Positions 26,670 to 34,640 of a DNA stretch of 46,841 nucleotides are shown here, piece after piece. The notes beneath the pieces were generated by a model. That model was given only the letters and a program-made list of their open reading frames with translations. It searched no databases and was not told where the DNA came from. The translations under genes were made by a program, and so were the position numbers. The DNA is from Dehalococcoidia bacterium (GTDB lineage Bacteria; Chloroflexota; Dehalococcoidia; GIF9; AB-539-J10), in contig JAUWFX010000002.1 of the NCBI GenBank assembly GCA_030606765.1, positions 1 to 46,841 on the forward strand, written 5' to 3'. Position 1 is the stretch's first letter; each line of letters begins with the position of its first letter.

Positions 26670-26818
26670 AATTAAACCCTGAACCCAAAACTGTGTCAGC
26701 AAAAAATTCATGGATGGTTAATGCCAAGAACTTAACTATTGATGACTTACAGAAATGGTTACTAGACATTGAAGACCGCATTTGTAAGTTGGAATTAGGA
26801 GAGAGACAAAGTGACTAA
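26666..26818 (+). CDS. Hypothetical protein, 50 aa
   Basis: The start at 26,666 has GGGGGAG just upstream and overlaps the previous stop as ATGA; a longer frame from 26,594 would run through the upstream gene. The C-terminal half is an amphipathic helix (LTIDDLQKWLLDIEDRICKLEL). No family. Confidence 0.6.
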   Translation: MKLNPEPKTVSAKNSWMVNAKNLTIDDLQKWLLDIEDRICKLELGERQSD

Positions 26819-27035
26819 ACTTACCTTTGACACAGAAGGAATAACCTCTTGCCCGATGAATGGGACAGCGACAGCACAAGAATGTATTGATTGTATCTAC
26901 CGTAAGGTAAATGATGTTGTGGATGAGTGTATCTATGAAGATGTTTACCCAGAGGAGTGTAGCAAGGCTGTGCATGAGACGAATAAGTTGGCTGCTAATT
27001 TTGATAAGGTATTCCCAGAGGAGAAGGAAGAATGA
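26811..27035 (+). CDS. Hypothetical Cys-rich protein, 74 aa, GTG start
   Basis: GTG at 26,811 is preceded by GGAGAG and overlaps the end of the previous gene. Cysteines occur in SCPMN, ECIDCIYR, ECIYED and ECSKAV, so zinc binding or disulfides are possible. The C-terminus is acidic. No family recognised. Confidence 0.6.
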   Translation: MTKLTFDTEGITSCPMNGTATAQECIDCIYRKVNDVVDECIYEDVYPEECSKAVHETNKLAANFDKVFPEEKEE

Positions 27036-27247
27036 AGATACTTGCCGAGATAGGGTTGCAAGAGGGATATGTGAATTTGTATGAAATGTGCGGAGAGGCA
27101 TTAACCGCCTATCGCCTTCGGGCTTACTTAAAGGGAGAAGTCATCTCTATTAAAAAAATTAGCTATAGCGATGATTGGCAGATAGGGATGAGAACCAGTC
27201 ATGGTTATTCTGCCGTGTATGTAGACCTAATTCAAAAGGGGGATTAA
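27032..27247 (+). CDS. Hypothetical protein, 71 aa
   Basis: Starts in an ATGA overlap and stops directly before the next ATG. It has a helix (AYRLRAYLKGE) between strands (VISIKKISYS, AVYVDLIQ). No family recognised. Confidence 0.6.
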   Translation: MKILAEIGLQEGYVNLYEMCGEALTAYRLRAYLKGEVISIKKISYSDDWQIGMRTSHGYSAVYVDLIQKGD

Positions 27248-27679
27248 ATGCCACAAGAATATAAAGTATCTAATATTGAACAAACGGTGGGTACTGACGG
27301 TTCACTCTGGGTAATATCACTTCAGGACAAGAAGGTTACTCTTACTGTAAGAGAGGAGCCGACTTATAAAGAAGGGGATATATTACCATTTGAAATAGAA
27401 TTGGTAAAGCCTGAGAAAGGGAGATGGTATTACAAGAGAAGGGGAACTTCTACTCAGGCGAGTGGGTCTACTGAGGGAACTAAGTTTACCGCTAAACCAT
27501 CTTGGAAGCCTACTAAGAACGATGACGCAATTCTGCAAGCAGTAGCTTTTAAAGGTGCTATTGAACTAGAGAAACACCATTATGTTCCTGAAGGAAAGAC
27601 AGATACAGACCGAGTATTAAGGTCTACCCGTGCGTTATATGATGGACTAAAGAAAATGTTAATAGAGGAGGAGAAATGA
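27248..27679 (+). CDS. Possible OB-fold, ssDNA-associated protein
   Basis: The 143-residue protein has an N-terminal beta region (DGSLWVISLQDKKVTLTVRE, ILPFEIELVKPEKGRWYYKR) that could be an OB-fold, a Ser/Thr/Lys linker, and a C-terminal helix pair with DDAILQAVAFKGAIELEKHH and DRVLRSTRALYDGLKKML. Similar helix pairs occur in phage replication-region proteins. Its place in the early operon fits a role in DNA metabolism. The function is inference. Confidence 0.5.
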   Translation: MPQEYKVSNIEQTVGTDGSLWVISLQDKKVTLTVREEPTYKEGDILPFEIELVKPEKGRWYYKRRGTSTQASGSTEGTKFTAKPSWKPTKNDDAILQAVAFKGAIELEKHHYVPEGKTDTDRVLRSTRALYDGLKKMLIEEEK

Positions 27680-27864
27680 TGGCAACACCGAATGAGCAAG
27701 TTTCAGTAACAAAAGACGGGAGGAACATTTGGATAAGATTCCCTTATACACATAATAGCTTTTGGTATAACATCGAGCCTAATTATGTGTCTCTTTGCCT
27801 AAGTAGAGAACTTGCCGATGAATTAGAGCAGCAGCTACATAATGTTCAAAGCGAGACCAAATGA
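27676..27864 (+). CDS. Hypothetical protein, 62 aa
   Basis: Overlaps the previous stop as ATGA; it may start one codon later, at 27,679. Contents are mixed alpha/beta with a C-terminal helix (LSRELADELEQQLHNV). It is the last gene before the long non-coding stretch that starts at 27,865. Confidence 0.55.
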   Translation: MMATPNEQVSVTKDGRNIWIRFPYTHNSFWYNIEPNYVSLCLSRELADELEQQLHNVQSETK

Positions 27865-27902
27865 CAACTAACCGTTTTCACTTTTCTCCTTCCTTTGATA
27901 TA

Positions 27903-28440
27903 GGTGGTGGGGGTTCACTCCCCCACTACCACAGAACATTGTGATGTCAAGTAGCACTTTAACAATCGAATAGAGATTCCTAGCCACCGATAGGGAGTTG
28001 CTAGAGCCAAAAGAATAACGAAAGTGCGAAGGGATGCATACTGAAGAGCACTATAGCCTAGCAGAAAACCTATCTAAGCCTGAAGTGCCTTGCAAGGGGA
28101 ACAGGGATAAATGGAGAACGAATGCTATCCTTCGGGAACAACATAACTCCCCAGCTTCAGGAACTGCACTAAGCGACAGGGCAAGGAGAGATAGTAGCAA
28201 TCTAGAAAGTGGCTACTGGCTGGGAATATCCCCGGCGAGGCTTGGACTGAGGTCGTGAAAGGCAGAGCGAGTAGCGTAGTAGGTTCAAGCCAAATGCAGG
28301 GGGTGTGCTGGTGTCATAGGGCAGCTATGAATAAATGGGGAGCCAGACCAGCCAGCACAAAGCCTGAGTATTATTAGTAGTTAGTTAGATAGTAGGCTCA
28401 GGCTGGCAGGATTGGAGGGGTAACACTCTCCAGCCCTGCC
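27903..28440 (+). ncRNA. Large structured non-coding RNA candidate (~540 nt)
   Basis: This stretch between genes has no convincing gene; its 74-codon open frame at 28,034-28,258 has no ribosome site or protein-like composition. Clear helices are: 27,903-27,913 with 27,920-27,930 (11 pairs); 27,954-27,960 with 28,021-28,027 (7); 28,103-28,109 with 28,126-28,132 (7, one wobble); 28,193-28,198 with 28,212-28,217 (6); 28,219-28,224 with 28,231-28,236 (6); 28,239-28,244 with 28,286-28,291 (6); 28,304-28,311 with 28,352-28,359 (8); 28,315-28,319 with 28,325-28,329 (5); 28,361-28,368 with 28,397-28,404 (8); 28,405-28,410 with 28,435-28,440 (6), the last extended by TGGAG/CTCCA. Size and phage context recall ROOL or GOLLD RNAs, but I cannot assign a class. 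Strand is taken from the operon. Confidence 0.7.
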
Positions 28441-28477
28441 AAGAATAGATATTACTGAAAGAATGTGAGGTATGTAA

Positions 28478-29017
28478 ATGGAAAAGCAACTGATTAAAGA
28501 TTTAATTCAAGAGGCGTGGAATGAGGGCGATAGTAACTCTAAGGATAGATTTGGCGACTTCTTAAATAGGGCTGCGCACAAACTAAGCGATACGACAAGG
28601 GAATGGAAAACCCTCAAGGAAGTGAATATGAACAAACCAACTGAGAATGAAATAAAGAGGTTTTGGGAAGGGTATGGATTTAAGAAGCAGACCCTTGAGG
28701 ATTTGCCAGTGCATTTTAGGCACGAAGGCAACTTGGGATGGCGTTACCCTTTTAACTCCTTGGGAGTTGCGGATGTTCGTAAAAACTTGCCAGACATAGA
28801 CCTCAACAATCTCTTTAAGTATGCTGTGCCGAAGCTAGGTATAAATGACGAAGTGATTATAAGGTGGTCGCCTGTGAGTGGACATAGAGATTACATGGCA
28901 GAAGTTATGCTATGGCGAGAAAGCGGGGAGCATAAACATCATTGTTGGACTATTTCAGAAGACCCTGCTCTGGCTCTATTCTGGGCAATTTATAAAGTAA
29001 TAGAGGGGGAATCGTGA
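28478..29017 (+). CDS. Hypothetical protein, 179 aa, possible ABA-sandwich C-terminus
   Basis: The N-terminal helical half may be a separate domain. The C-terminal half (HKHHCWTISEDPALALFWAIYKVIE) resembles the end of the 'phage ABA sandwich' family, in which a strand-helix follows a proline-rich acidic turn before an Ala/Ile-rich helix. Function unknown. It overlaps the next start as GTGA. Confidence 0.5.
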   Translation: MEKQLIKDLIQEAWNEGDSNSKDRFGDFLNRAAHKLSDTTREWKTLKEVNMNKPTENEIKRFWEGYGFKKQTLEDLPVHFRHEGNLGWRYPFNSLGVADVRKNLPDIDLNNLFKYAVPKLGINDEVIIRWSPVSGHRDYMAEVMLWRESGEHKHHCWTISEDPALALFWAIYKVIEGES

Positions 29018-29655
29018 AAGGAATCTTATTTAAGCCCGATATGATACAGGCTATCATTGAAGGCAGGAAAACGAATACTAGAAGAGCCGAAGCTGCTCTC
29101 AAAGGAATAAATCGAGAGCCTGATAATTGGATACTAGGGGGGTGGGATAACGGTTATAAAGCCTTTGTATTTTATAAAAAACCTGCCGGCACCGGAAAGC
29201 TAATAATTAAGCCTCGCTACCAAGTAGGCGAGACTGTCTGTATTAAAGAGGCACACTATCGCTATGGCTGGTGGGTTCGGGATGGGTTCACAAAATCAGG
29301 CAACCAGAAGTGGCGATTTAAGCACGCACCTAGCTTGCAAACAGACTATATTGGTGGCGAGGATTTCCGCTATTCTGATAATCTGCCCGATGATGTTAAG
29401 CCTAATTCTTATCGTGGGGAAGGATGGTATAAGCGTTCACCACTATTTATGTGGGGATGGATGGCCCGCTACTTTCTCACGATAACAAATGTGAGGGCAG
29501 GGAGATTGCGAATAATTACGCTTGGAGATGCCATTGCGAAGGGCTTTACTTCAGTTGAGGAATTCCTGGAAGCATTTATAAAGATAAATCACCTTGAAGA
29601 AGATGCGAACCCTTGGGACTTTGCTTATACCTTCAAGCAGGAAATGATAAGGTGA
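29014..29655 (+). CDS. ASCH/PUA-like phage protein
   Basis: The pattern ILFKPDMIQAIIEGRKTNTRR, then YQVGETVCIKEAHYR, then SPLFMWGWMARYFLTITNVR with RLRIITLGDAIAKGF is typical of the phage ASCH-like proteins. In these, a small beta-barrel domain is thought to bind RNA or nucleotides, and the family is often labelled 'morphogenetic'. GTG start in a GTGA overlap. Length 213 residues is usual for the family. Confidence 0.75.
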   Translation: MKGILFKPDMIQAIIEGRKTNTRRAEAALKGINREPDNWILGGWDNGYKAFVFYKKPAGTGKLIIKPRYQVGETVCIKEAHYRYGWWVRDGFTKSGNQKWRFKHAPSLQTDYIGGEDFRYSDNLPDDVKPNSYRGEGWYKRSPLFMWGWMARYFLTITNVRAGRLRIITLGDAIAKGFTSVEEFLEAFIKINHLEEDANPWDFAYTFKQEMIR

Positions 29656-30212
29656 GAAACAGCGATAAGGTAATATGCAGCCTCTGTGATTACTCAGAGG
29701 AATGGGTAAAGCCATATGAGAAAGCTGGGTATACAGTGCAGTGTTTCGATTTGAAAAATGGCTTTGATATACGCCTTTTATTAAAACCAAGCGAATCCAT
29801 ATATGGAGTTTTGGCAGCTCCACCCTGTACGGTATTTGCTGGAAGTGGAGCTAAGTGGCGTGCCCTCCGACCTGTGAGCGAAGTATTAGAGGGTTTATCT
29901 ATAGTGGATGCCTGTATTCGCTTTGTATATGCCACTAAGCCTATGTTCTGGTGTTTGGAAAATCCTGTTGGCTGGCTACAGGATTACCTTGGGGCTTATA
30001 AAATGACATTTGACCCTTGCGATTACGGCGACCCCTACACGAAAAAAACCTGCCTGTGGGGGGAGTTTATTATACCAGAAAAGACCCTTGTAGAACCAAC
30101 GCAAGGTAGCAAAATTCATCTCAATTATGGGGGAAGAAGTGAAAGAACTAAGACGCTACGAAGTATAACGCCTCCAGGATTCGCACGGGCGTTCTTTGAA
30201 GCTAATCAATAG
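29652..30212 (+). CDS. Phage DNA cytosine methyltransferase-like protein
   Basis: Start chosen at GTG 29,652, which overlaps the previous stop as GTGA with AGGA upstream; a longer frame from 29,613 is less likely. The 186-residue protein has motif IV-like AAPPCTVFAGSGAKW (catalytic Cys of C5 methyltransferases), motif VI-like CLENPVGWL, and a motif I/II-like N-terminus (VICSLCDYSEEWVKPYEKAG, then FD). The family is short and often annotated only as a methylase. Motif I departs from the usual FxGxG, so activity is likely but not certain. Confidence 0.65.
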   Translation: MRNSDKVICSLCDYSEEWVKPYEKAGYTVQCFDLKNGFDIRLLLKPSESIYGVLAAPPCTVFAGSGAKWRALRPVSEVLEGLSIVDACIRFVYATKPMFWCLENPVGWLQDYLGAYKMTFDPCDYGDPYTKKTCLWGEFIIPEKTLVEPTQGSKIHLNYGGRSERTKTLRSITPPGFARAFFEANQ

Positions 30213-30236
30213 GGGAAATGATAAGGAGGTAAAGCT

Positions 30237-30410
30237 ATGAGAAAAGGACTAGTTGATAAAATCTGTATCCGCTGCGAGGGCGAAGCCCAATACACCCTGC
30301 AAGTTTACAATGGAGAGCCGCTAAGAGAGGCAATAGCAGAAGAGGATTGTTATCTATGTCTACCTTGCAAAATTGCACTACACTTATGGATAGAGAGAAA
30401 ACAGGTTTAG
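30237..30410 (+). CDS. Small zinc-ribbon protein, 57 aa
   Basis: AAGGAGG is seven bases from the ATG. ICIRCEGEA and CYLCLPCK supply a CxxC pair and a CxxCxxC pair spaced about 28 residues apart, enough for a zinc site. The C-terminus is a helix (IALHLWIERKQ). No further family call. Confidence 0.65.
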   Translation: MRKGLVDKICIRCEGEAQYTLQVYNGEPLREAIAEEDCYLCLPCKIALHLWIERKQV

Positions 30411-30444
30411 CAGAAGATGATTTATAGGAGTTAGGAGGCTTAAT

Positions 30445-31293
30445 ATGAATAGAGCAAGTTCAGCAACAGGATGGGTAAGAAATCCCGATGGGACACTCGG
30501 TTGGACATGGAATCCCATCACCGGCTGTCTAAATGGCTGTGAGTATTGCTATGCAAGGAAACTAGCGTATGGGTGGTTGAAACCTTTATATCTGGCGAAT
30601 AGGAATGTGGCTCCGTTGGCAGGGGATTGGTGGTTACATAAATTCCCTGATGGCGAGATTGATAGTCGCTATGATTCCCCCTTCTATCCCCGCTTTTGGG
30701 AAGAGAGGCTTTCAGAACTTGACGCTAGAAATCGCTTCATACACGATATAAAGCAAGCACCAAAGCAGAGAGGTATATTTGTCTGTGATATGGGCGACCT
30801 CTTCGGTATAGGCATACCTGAAATGTGGACAACGGCTGTCTTGAACACGATAGACCTCAATGACGGCTATGACCGCTTCTACCTTCTCACCAAGCATCCA
30901 GAATATGCAGTCAAGTTCTCACCCTTCCCGGAGAATTGCTGGGTCGGGGTGACAGTTACAAGGGATATTTACTGCACGGCTGCTTTATATCACTTGCAGG
31001 GGGTAGAGGCTACGGTTAAGTTTTTATCCCTCGAACCTCTGCTAATGGAGATACCCACGATTGAACTGACTAGCCTTCTTCAGAAGGTTGGTATTTCCTG
31101 GCTCATCATCGGCGCTCAAACAAAGCCATATAAGCCACCTGAAATTGAGTGGGTGAGGGAGATAGTCGAGGCTGCGGATAAGGCGGGAATTCCTGTGTTC
31201 TTGAAGGATAATCTGAAACCTCTTTATATCGCCCATACAAAAGCCCAGGGGCAAATATGTTCGGATTATATTTTAAGACAAGAGATGCCGTAG
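30445..31293 (+). CDS. Gp37/Gp68 family (DUF5131) radical-SAM-like protein
   Basis: The 282-residue protein begins TLGWTWNPITGCLNGCEYCYARKLA. CxxxCxxC in that segment is the 4Fe-4S motif of radical SAM enzymes and a hallmark of the phage Gp37/Gp68 family. Further family features are WVGVTVT, a KFLSLEPLL strand near residue 195 and WLIIGAQT near 215. The chemistry is not known. It has an AGGAGG site and lies in the early operon. Confidence 0.85.
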   Translation: MNRASSATGWVRNPDGTLGWTWNPITGCLNGCEYCYARKLAYGWLKPLYLANRNVAPLAGDWWLHKFPDGEIDSRYDSPFYPRFWEERLSELDARNRFIHDIKQAPKQRGIFVCDMGDLFGIGIPEMWTTAVLNTIDLNDGYDRFYLLTKHPEYAVKFSPFPENCWVGVTVTRDIYCTAALYHLQGVEATVKFLSLEPLLMEIPTIELTSLLQKVGISWLIIGAQTKPYKPPEIEWVREIVEAADKAGIPVFLKDNLKPLYIAHTKAQGQICSDYILRQEMP

Positions 31294-31325
31294 ATTTATG
31301 AACCAATGGGATGATAGAGGAGTAA

Positions 31326-31607
31326 ATGGCTGAAAAGACACATGCAGAACTCGAAAGGCATCATTATAACGAGGTTAGAAATAATCCCCAGTATGCAACT
31401 GAAGGGATGATGGATGTCCGGATGGAAGAGTTTTCAATGAATATGCTTGTGTATGAACCGACTGAAGTCGTGGTGCAACCGGAAGAACTCTGGGAAAAGA
31501 GGCAATGGAATATTGTGAGCCAGCTCCGAGGAGAGATGTTAAACCTTAAAAAGAAGTTCTTAGACCTAGAGGGCTTAGTTACTAGCAAGGGATATAAACC
31601 AAGGTAA
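31326..31607 (+). CDS. Hypothetical protein, 93 aa
   Basis: GAGGAG precedes the ATG. An 11-codon frame at 31,298-31,333 overlaps its start and might couple translation. The protein is charged and helical (MLNLKKKFLDLEGLV). No family recognised. It is the last gene before the iteron array. Confidence 0.6.
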   Translation: MAEKTHAELERHHYNEVRNNPQYATEGMMDVRMEEFSMNMLVYEPTEVVVQPEELWEKRQWNIVSQLRGEMLNLKKKFLDLEGLVTSKGYKPR

Positions 31608-31689
31608 AAGTAGATATGTATATCTTATTAGATATTGAGGGGAGGGGAAGTACTAACTCTTTAGAGAAAGTAAAATGCTAAACGCCACA

Positions 31690-31800
31690 GCATTAAGAGC
31701 ATTAAGGTATAGCTTTGAGGGCATTAAAGGATAGTTAAAAAGCGTTAGCTTGCATTAAGGGTTTATGAGCGAAGCATTAAAAGGCATTAAAGAGCATTAA
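31690..31800. repeat. Phased iteron array (GCATTAA), candidate origin/initiator site
   Basis: GCATTAA occurs at 31,690, 31,699, 31,721, 31,752, 31,774, 31,784 and 31,794, with a degenerate GCGTTAG at 31,742. Start-to-start distances are 9, 22, 21, 10, 22, 10 and 10 bp, close to one or two helical turns. All copies have the same orientation. The last copy ends three bases before the start codon of a winged-helix ATPase gene. This is what an iteron-type origin or an autoregulated initiator operator looks like. Confidence 0.8.
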
Positions 31801-31803
31801 ATT

Positions 31804-32658
31804 ATGGACATAAAGCAAGATAAGCTCTCGGCAAGGATAAAGGACTGGGTGAGGCATACAGACGGATGGTTTACCTATAATCAGCTTGATAGGGAGATTG
31901 GTGTCAAGACTGACGAAGAACGAAATACAAGGAGGGTGGTAATAAGCCTTCTTAAAAGTGGAGGCGTTATTTGCAAGGCAACTGACAAAGAGGGCGTTTA
32001 TCGGTTAGTTCAAGACGATGCACCAGAGATAGAATGGAAAGAGGCAGATGAAAGTGAAGCCCTTGATTTAATCTGGCCGTTTAATCTACACGAACTTGTG
32101 AGAATTTTACCTAAGAATGTAATTGTAATTGCTGGAGCACCTGACGCTGGTAAGACTGCGTTCTGCTTTAACTTTATCAGGAATAATATGAAAGACCATA
32201 CAATTAGCTACTTCACCAGTGAGATGGGAGCATTGGAACTAAAGATTAGGTTAAGTAAGTTTAACTCAGTTAGTCCTGATGAGTGGACATTTGAGGCTAG
32301 GGAAAGGTCATCAGCTTTCGAGGATGTTATTAGACCCAATGGGATAAATGTCATTGACTATCTGGAAATTACTGATAACTTCTATCTTGTAGCAGGCGAG
32401 ATTAAAGCGATATGGGAGAAACTCAATAAGGGGATAGCACTTATATGCCTTCAGAAGAAGCGAGGAGCTGAATTAGGGCGTGGTGCGGAAATGTCATTAG
32501 AGAAACCACGCCTATATCTTGCGATGGATAGTGGTTTACTGAAGGTTGTGAAGGCGAAAAACTGGGTAGATTCTACAAAGAACCCGAATGGCTTGGCTTG
32601 GAGCTTTCGCCTCGTGCAGGGATGCCAATTCACTAATATCCAGCCAACGGAGTATTAA
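31804..32658 (+). CDS. Winged-helix P-loop ATPase, candidate replication initiator/helicase
   Basis: The 284-residue protein has an N-terminal winged-helix-like domain (residues about 8-70, GWFTYNQLDREIGVKT, ISLLKSGGVICKATDKEGVY) and a RecA/DnaB-type ATPase core. Walker A is GAPDAGKT (about 111-118), followed by SYFTSEMG, and IALICLQKKRGAELGRG resembles DnaB motif 3/4. It is likely a phage replication initiator or helicase. The iteron array directly upstream supports origin binding and self-control. No ordinary ribosome site is present; the start sits within three bases of an iteron. Confidence 0.72.
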   Translation: MDIKQDKLSARIKDWVRHTDGWFTYNQLDREIGVKTDEERNTRRVVISLLKSGGVICKATDKEGVYRLVQDDAPEIEWKEADESEALDLIWPFNLHELVRILPKNVIVIAGAPDAGKTAFCFNFIRNNMKDHTISYFTSEMGALELKIRLSKFNSVSPDEWTFEARERSSAFEDVIRPNGINVIDYLEITDNFYLVAGEIKAIWEKLNKGIALICLQKKRGAELGRGAEMSLEKPRLYLAMDSGLLKVVKAKNWVDSTKNPNGLAWSFRLVQGCQFTNIQPTEY

Positions 32659-32671
32659 GGAGGGATTAAGA

Positions 32672-33103
32672 ATGGAAGCTAAAGAATGTAAGTTCTATCT
32701 AAAGGATGGCAAATGTTCACATGGGGATGCCCCACAACCATTCGTGTCTGAGTGTATAGGGATACAGGCTTGCGAGGCATGGCAAGATGGAATTGAAGCA
32801 GTTGGTGGACAAGGCTATAAGATTGGTTATGAGCAAGGCTTCAAGGCAGGGATGCAAGAAGAAGCCAGTGGTGGGCATAACTCTATCTCATACTTAGAAG
32901 GTCATCAAGAGGGCGAAAAGGCAGGAACGGAGGAAGTGCTGGATTTTGTAAAATCTTATATAGATAATGAGGGTCGCATTGTTGAAAAGTATACAAGTGC
33001 CCCACATTATGTGTCTGCTGAGTGGCAACTTTTCGTAGCACTTTTAGATACAATTAATCGGGGTAAATCCAAGCTTAAATCTTGGGGTATAAAGGAGGAT
33101 TAA
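32672..33103 (+). CDS. Hypothetical Cys-rich protein, 143 aa
   Basis: Start at 32,672 has AAGGAGGG eight bases upstream. The N-terminus has CKFYLKDGKCSHGD and ECIGIQACEAW, four cysteines that could hold zinc. Gly-rich middle (GYKIGYEQGFKAGMQEE) and helical C-terminus follow. No family recognised. Confidence 0.6.
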   Translation: MEAKECKFYLKDGKCSHGDAPQPFVSECIGIQACEAWQDGIEAVGGQGYKIGYEQGFKAGMQEEASGGHNSISYLEGHQEGEKAGTEEVLDFVKSYIDNEGRIVEKYTSAPHYVSAEWQLFVALLDTINRGKSKLKSWGIKED

Positions 33104-33379
33104 ATGACAGAGAAGATAGCGAACCTATTTAATAACTTTAAGGCTGCTGGCAAAAAGGGAACAGGGCATATATGGGCTGGTTATACCCTTGATGTAATAA
33201 GAGAGGAGATAGAGAAGGAACTACTGATGGATGAGGAGATAGCTGAAATAAAGCCGACCCATGAAGAAATTGACAGGATAAACCAAGAGGCGAGGCGATA
33301 TGAGCCAAAGGAATTCAGGGGTTGTTATGCCAATGATGAACTTACTAAAGTTAGGAGACATAGAATAGCCCAAGCCTAG
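33104..33379 (+). CDS. Hypothetical protein, 91 aa
   Basis: Directly after the previous stop, with AAGGAGG in the end of the preceding gene. Helical and charged (IREEIEKELLMDEEIAEIK). No family recognised. Confidence 0.6.
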   Translation: MTEKIANLFNNFKAAGKKGTGHIWAGYTLDVIREEIEKELLMDEEIAEIKPTHEEIDRINQEARRYEPKEFRGCYANDELTKVRRHRIAQA

Positions 33380-33424
33380 CTAGACAAGGTTAAAAAGGCA
33401 TTAGAAAGCTGATATGGAGTTAGT

Positions 33425-33628
33425 ATGAAAATAGAAATTAAGAATGAAATGGAAGGCTGCAATCATAAGTGGGAGAAGAACAGCGGATTCTATATCAATA
33501 TGTGTGTTAATTTTGAAGAGCCTACTTTTTACCCACCTTGCGGGTTAATTCAGCTTACAGTTTGTCCTAAATGTGGGGCTTTAAGGTTGCCTAATAACGC
33601 AGAATCCTGGAAAGGTATTTCACTATGA
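33425..33628 (+). CDS. Small zinc-ribbon-like protein, 67 aa
   Basis: Contains CNHKW, CVN, PPCGLIQ and TVCPKCGALRL. The last is a clear CxxCG knuckle; the first Cys/His may complete the zinc site. It overlaps the NinG-like gene as ATGA. No precise family. Confidence 0.6.
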   Translation: MKIEIKNEMEGCNHKWEKNSGFYINMCVNFEEPTFYPPCGLIQLTVCPKCGALRLPNNAESWKGISL

Positions 33629-34041
33629 TTAAGAAACCCAAGCATAAAAAGACAGACAAGCAGAAGATGGTAGACAGATTGGATGTTCTATTCAGCGAGT
33701 TTATCAGGAAACGGGCTATGAAGCGAGTTGGTGGCTGTGAGCGTTGCCATGCCCAGAAAGCAAGTTATAAAGAACTGCAAGCGATGCACTTCCACAGCCG
33801 AAGGAAGCACACAGTTCGCTGGGACGAACGTAATTCGGCAGGGGGTTGTGGAGGCTGTCATATGTATCTTGATAGCCACATAGATGCCAAGAAGGAATTT
33901 GCCCAGAAATTACTTGGCTATTGGGAATGGGAGCAAGTTTATGTTCTAGCAGAAATGACCACAAAGCAATCGCCGATTGATTATACATTGATAGAGATTT
34001 ACTTGAAGCAGAAGATTAAGGAGCTTGAGCAGGAGGCATGA
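33625..34041 (+). CDS. NinG/Rap-like recombination nuclease
   Basis: The 138-residue protein has CERCHAQKASYKELQAMHFHSRR, then RWDERNSAGGCGGCHMYLDSH. This is the NinG/Rap layout: a CxxC knuckle, a catalytic HxHSR-type helix, a RWd.rN turn, and a second CxxCH. NinG-type enzymes act on branched DNA. It starts as ATGA with the previous gene, in the early DNA-metabolism region. Confidence 0.75.
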   Translation: MIKKPKHKKTDKQKMVDRLDVLFSEFIRKRAMKRVGGCERCHAQKASYKELQAMHFHSRRKHTVRWDERNSAGGCGGCHMYLDSHIDAKKEFAQKLLGYWEWEQVYVLAEMTTKQSPIDYTLIEIYLKQKIKELEQEA

Positions 34042-34206
34042 ATGAAAATAGCTAAAATTATAGTGTTTATAATGATGTGGGGATTTGGGGCATTTCTTAT
34101 ATTATATTGTGGGCAACATCTTGGGATTGAGATGTATGAGATAAAGGGAACTGTTTGGATAGTCGGAGCAATACTTTTATTATGGATGCCTAACAAGGAG
34201 GTATAA
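34042..34206 (+). CDS. Small membrane protein with two TM segments (paralogue of 39,541)
   Basis: The 54-residue protein has TM1 about residues 4-23 (IIVFIMMWGFGAFLILY) and TM2 about 38-49 (TVWIVGAILLLWM). The same WIVGA-LL-WM block occurs in the protein at 39,541, so the two are paralogous. AGGAGG site upstream; the stop overlaps the next ATG. It may be a holin-like or cell-envelope protein. Confidence 0.6.
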   Translation: MKIAKIIVFIMMWGFGAFLILYCGQHLGIEMYEIKGTVWIVGAILLLWMPNKEV

Positions 34207-34433
34207 TGGATACTTCGGAAACTATAACAAAGGTTTTTACCAAATATGACACTATTATCTCAAAGGTAATTATTCCAGCAATGAGGCAGATTGAACCACT
34301 TGCCCTTACCGGTGATACACCAATAAATCTATTTGGTAAGTATGGTGATATTTTTTATGGTGAAGAACATAAAATAAAGGCAATAGAAGGGGGGCTTGAA
34401 GGCGTGGTATTTGTGCATTACGGGAGAGTTTAA
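34206..34433 (+). CDS. Hypothetical protein, 75 aa
   Basis: ATG overlaps the previous stop (TAATG) with AAGGAGG at the end of the upstream gene. Mixed helix-strand content with an acidic, Gly-rich end. No family recognised. Confidence 0.6.
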   Translation: MDTSETITKVFTKYDTIISKVIIPAMRQIEPLALTGDTPINLFGKYGDIFYGEEHKIKAIEGGLEGVVFVHYGRV

Positions 34434-34466
34434 TAAGGAGAAAATCTATTAAACGAGAGTTTAACA

Positions 34467-34640
34467 ATGGCAAAATTTCCGCAGTTATTAACTGATAAGA
34501 GCGAGTGGGAGAAAATCTGTCAGCAATTTATGGGCAAGAAGTGGATACCACCCAAGAAAGGTAAAACTATTCAAATCGAGAGCTTGGGGAAGATTGATAA
34601 ATTGATGCGGGAAAAGCCGAATCCTACAAGGAGAGAATGA
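34467..34640 (+). CDS. Small basic protein, 57 aa
   Basis: Lys-rich (FMGKKWIPPKKGKTIQ) with a weak GAGAG site. The stop overlaps the methyltransferase start as ATGA. No family recognised; it may be a DNA-binding accessory. Confidence 0.5.
   Translation: MAKFPQLLTDKSEWEKICQQFMGKKWIPPKKGKTIQIESLGKIDKLMREKPNPTRRE

Noticed and set aside
28034..28258. 74-codon open frame inside the long RNA gap
   Set aside because: It has no ribosome binding site, an odd composition and no protein-like pattern. It crosses several strong helices, so it is best seen as a by-chance frame in an RNA gene.
27903..28440. Group I or group II intron, RNase P RNA or tmRNA
   Set aside because: I saw no domain V hairpin, GTGYG 5' end, group I core P7 pattern, RNase P conserved strings or tmRNA T-arm. 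No gene is split around the element.
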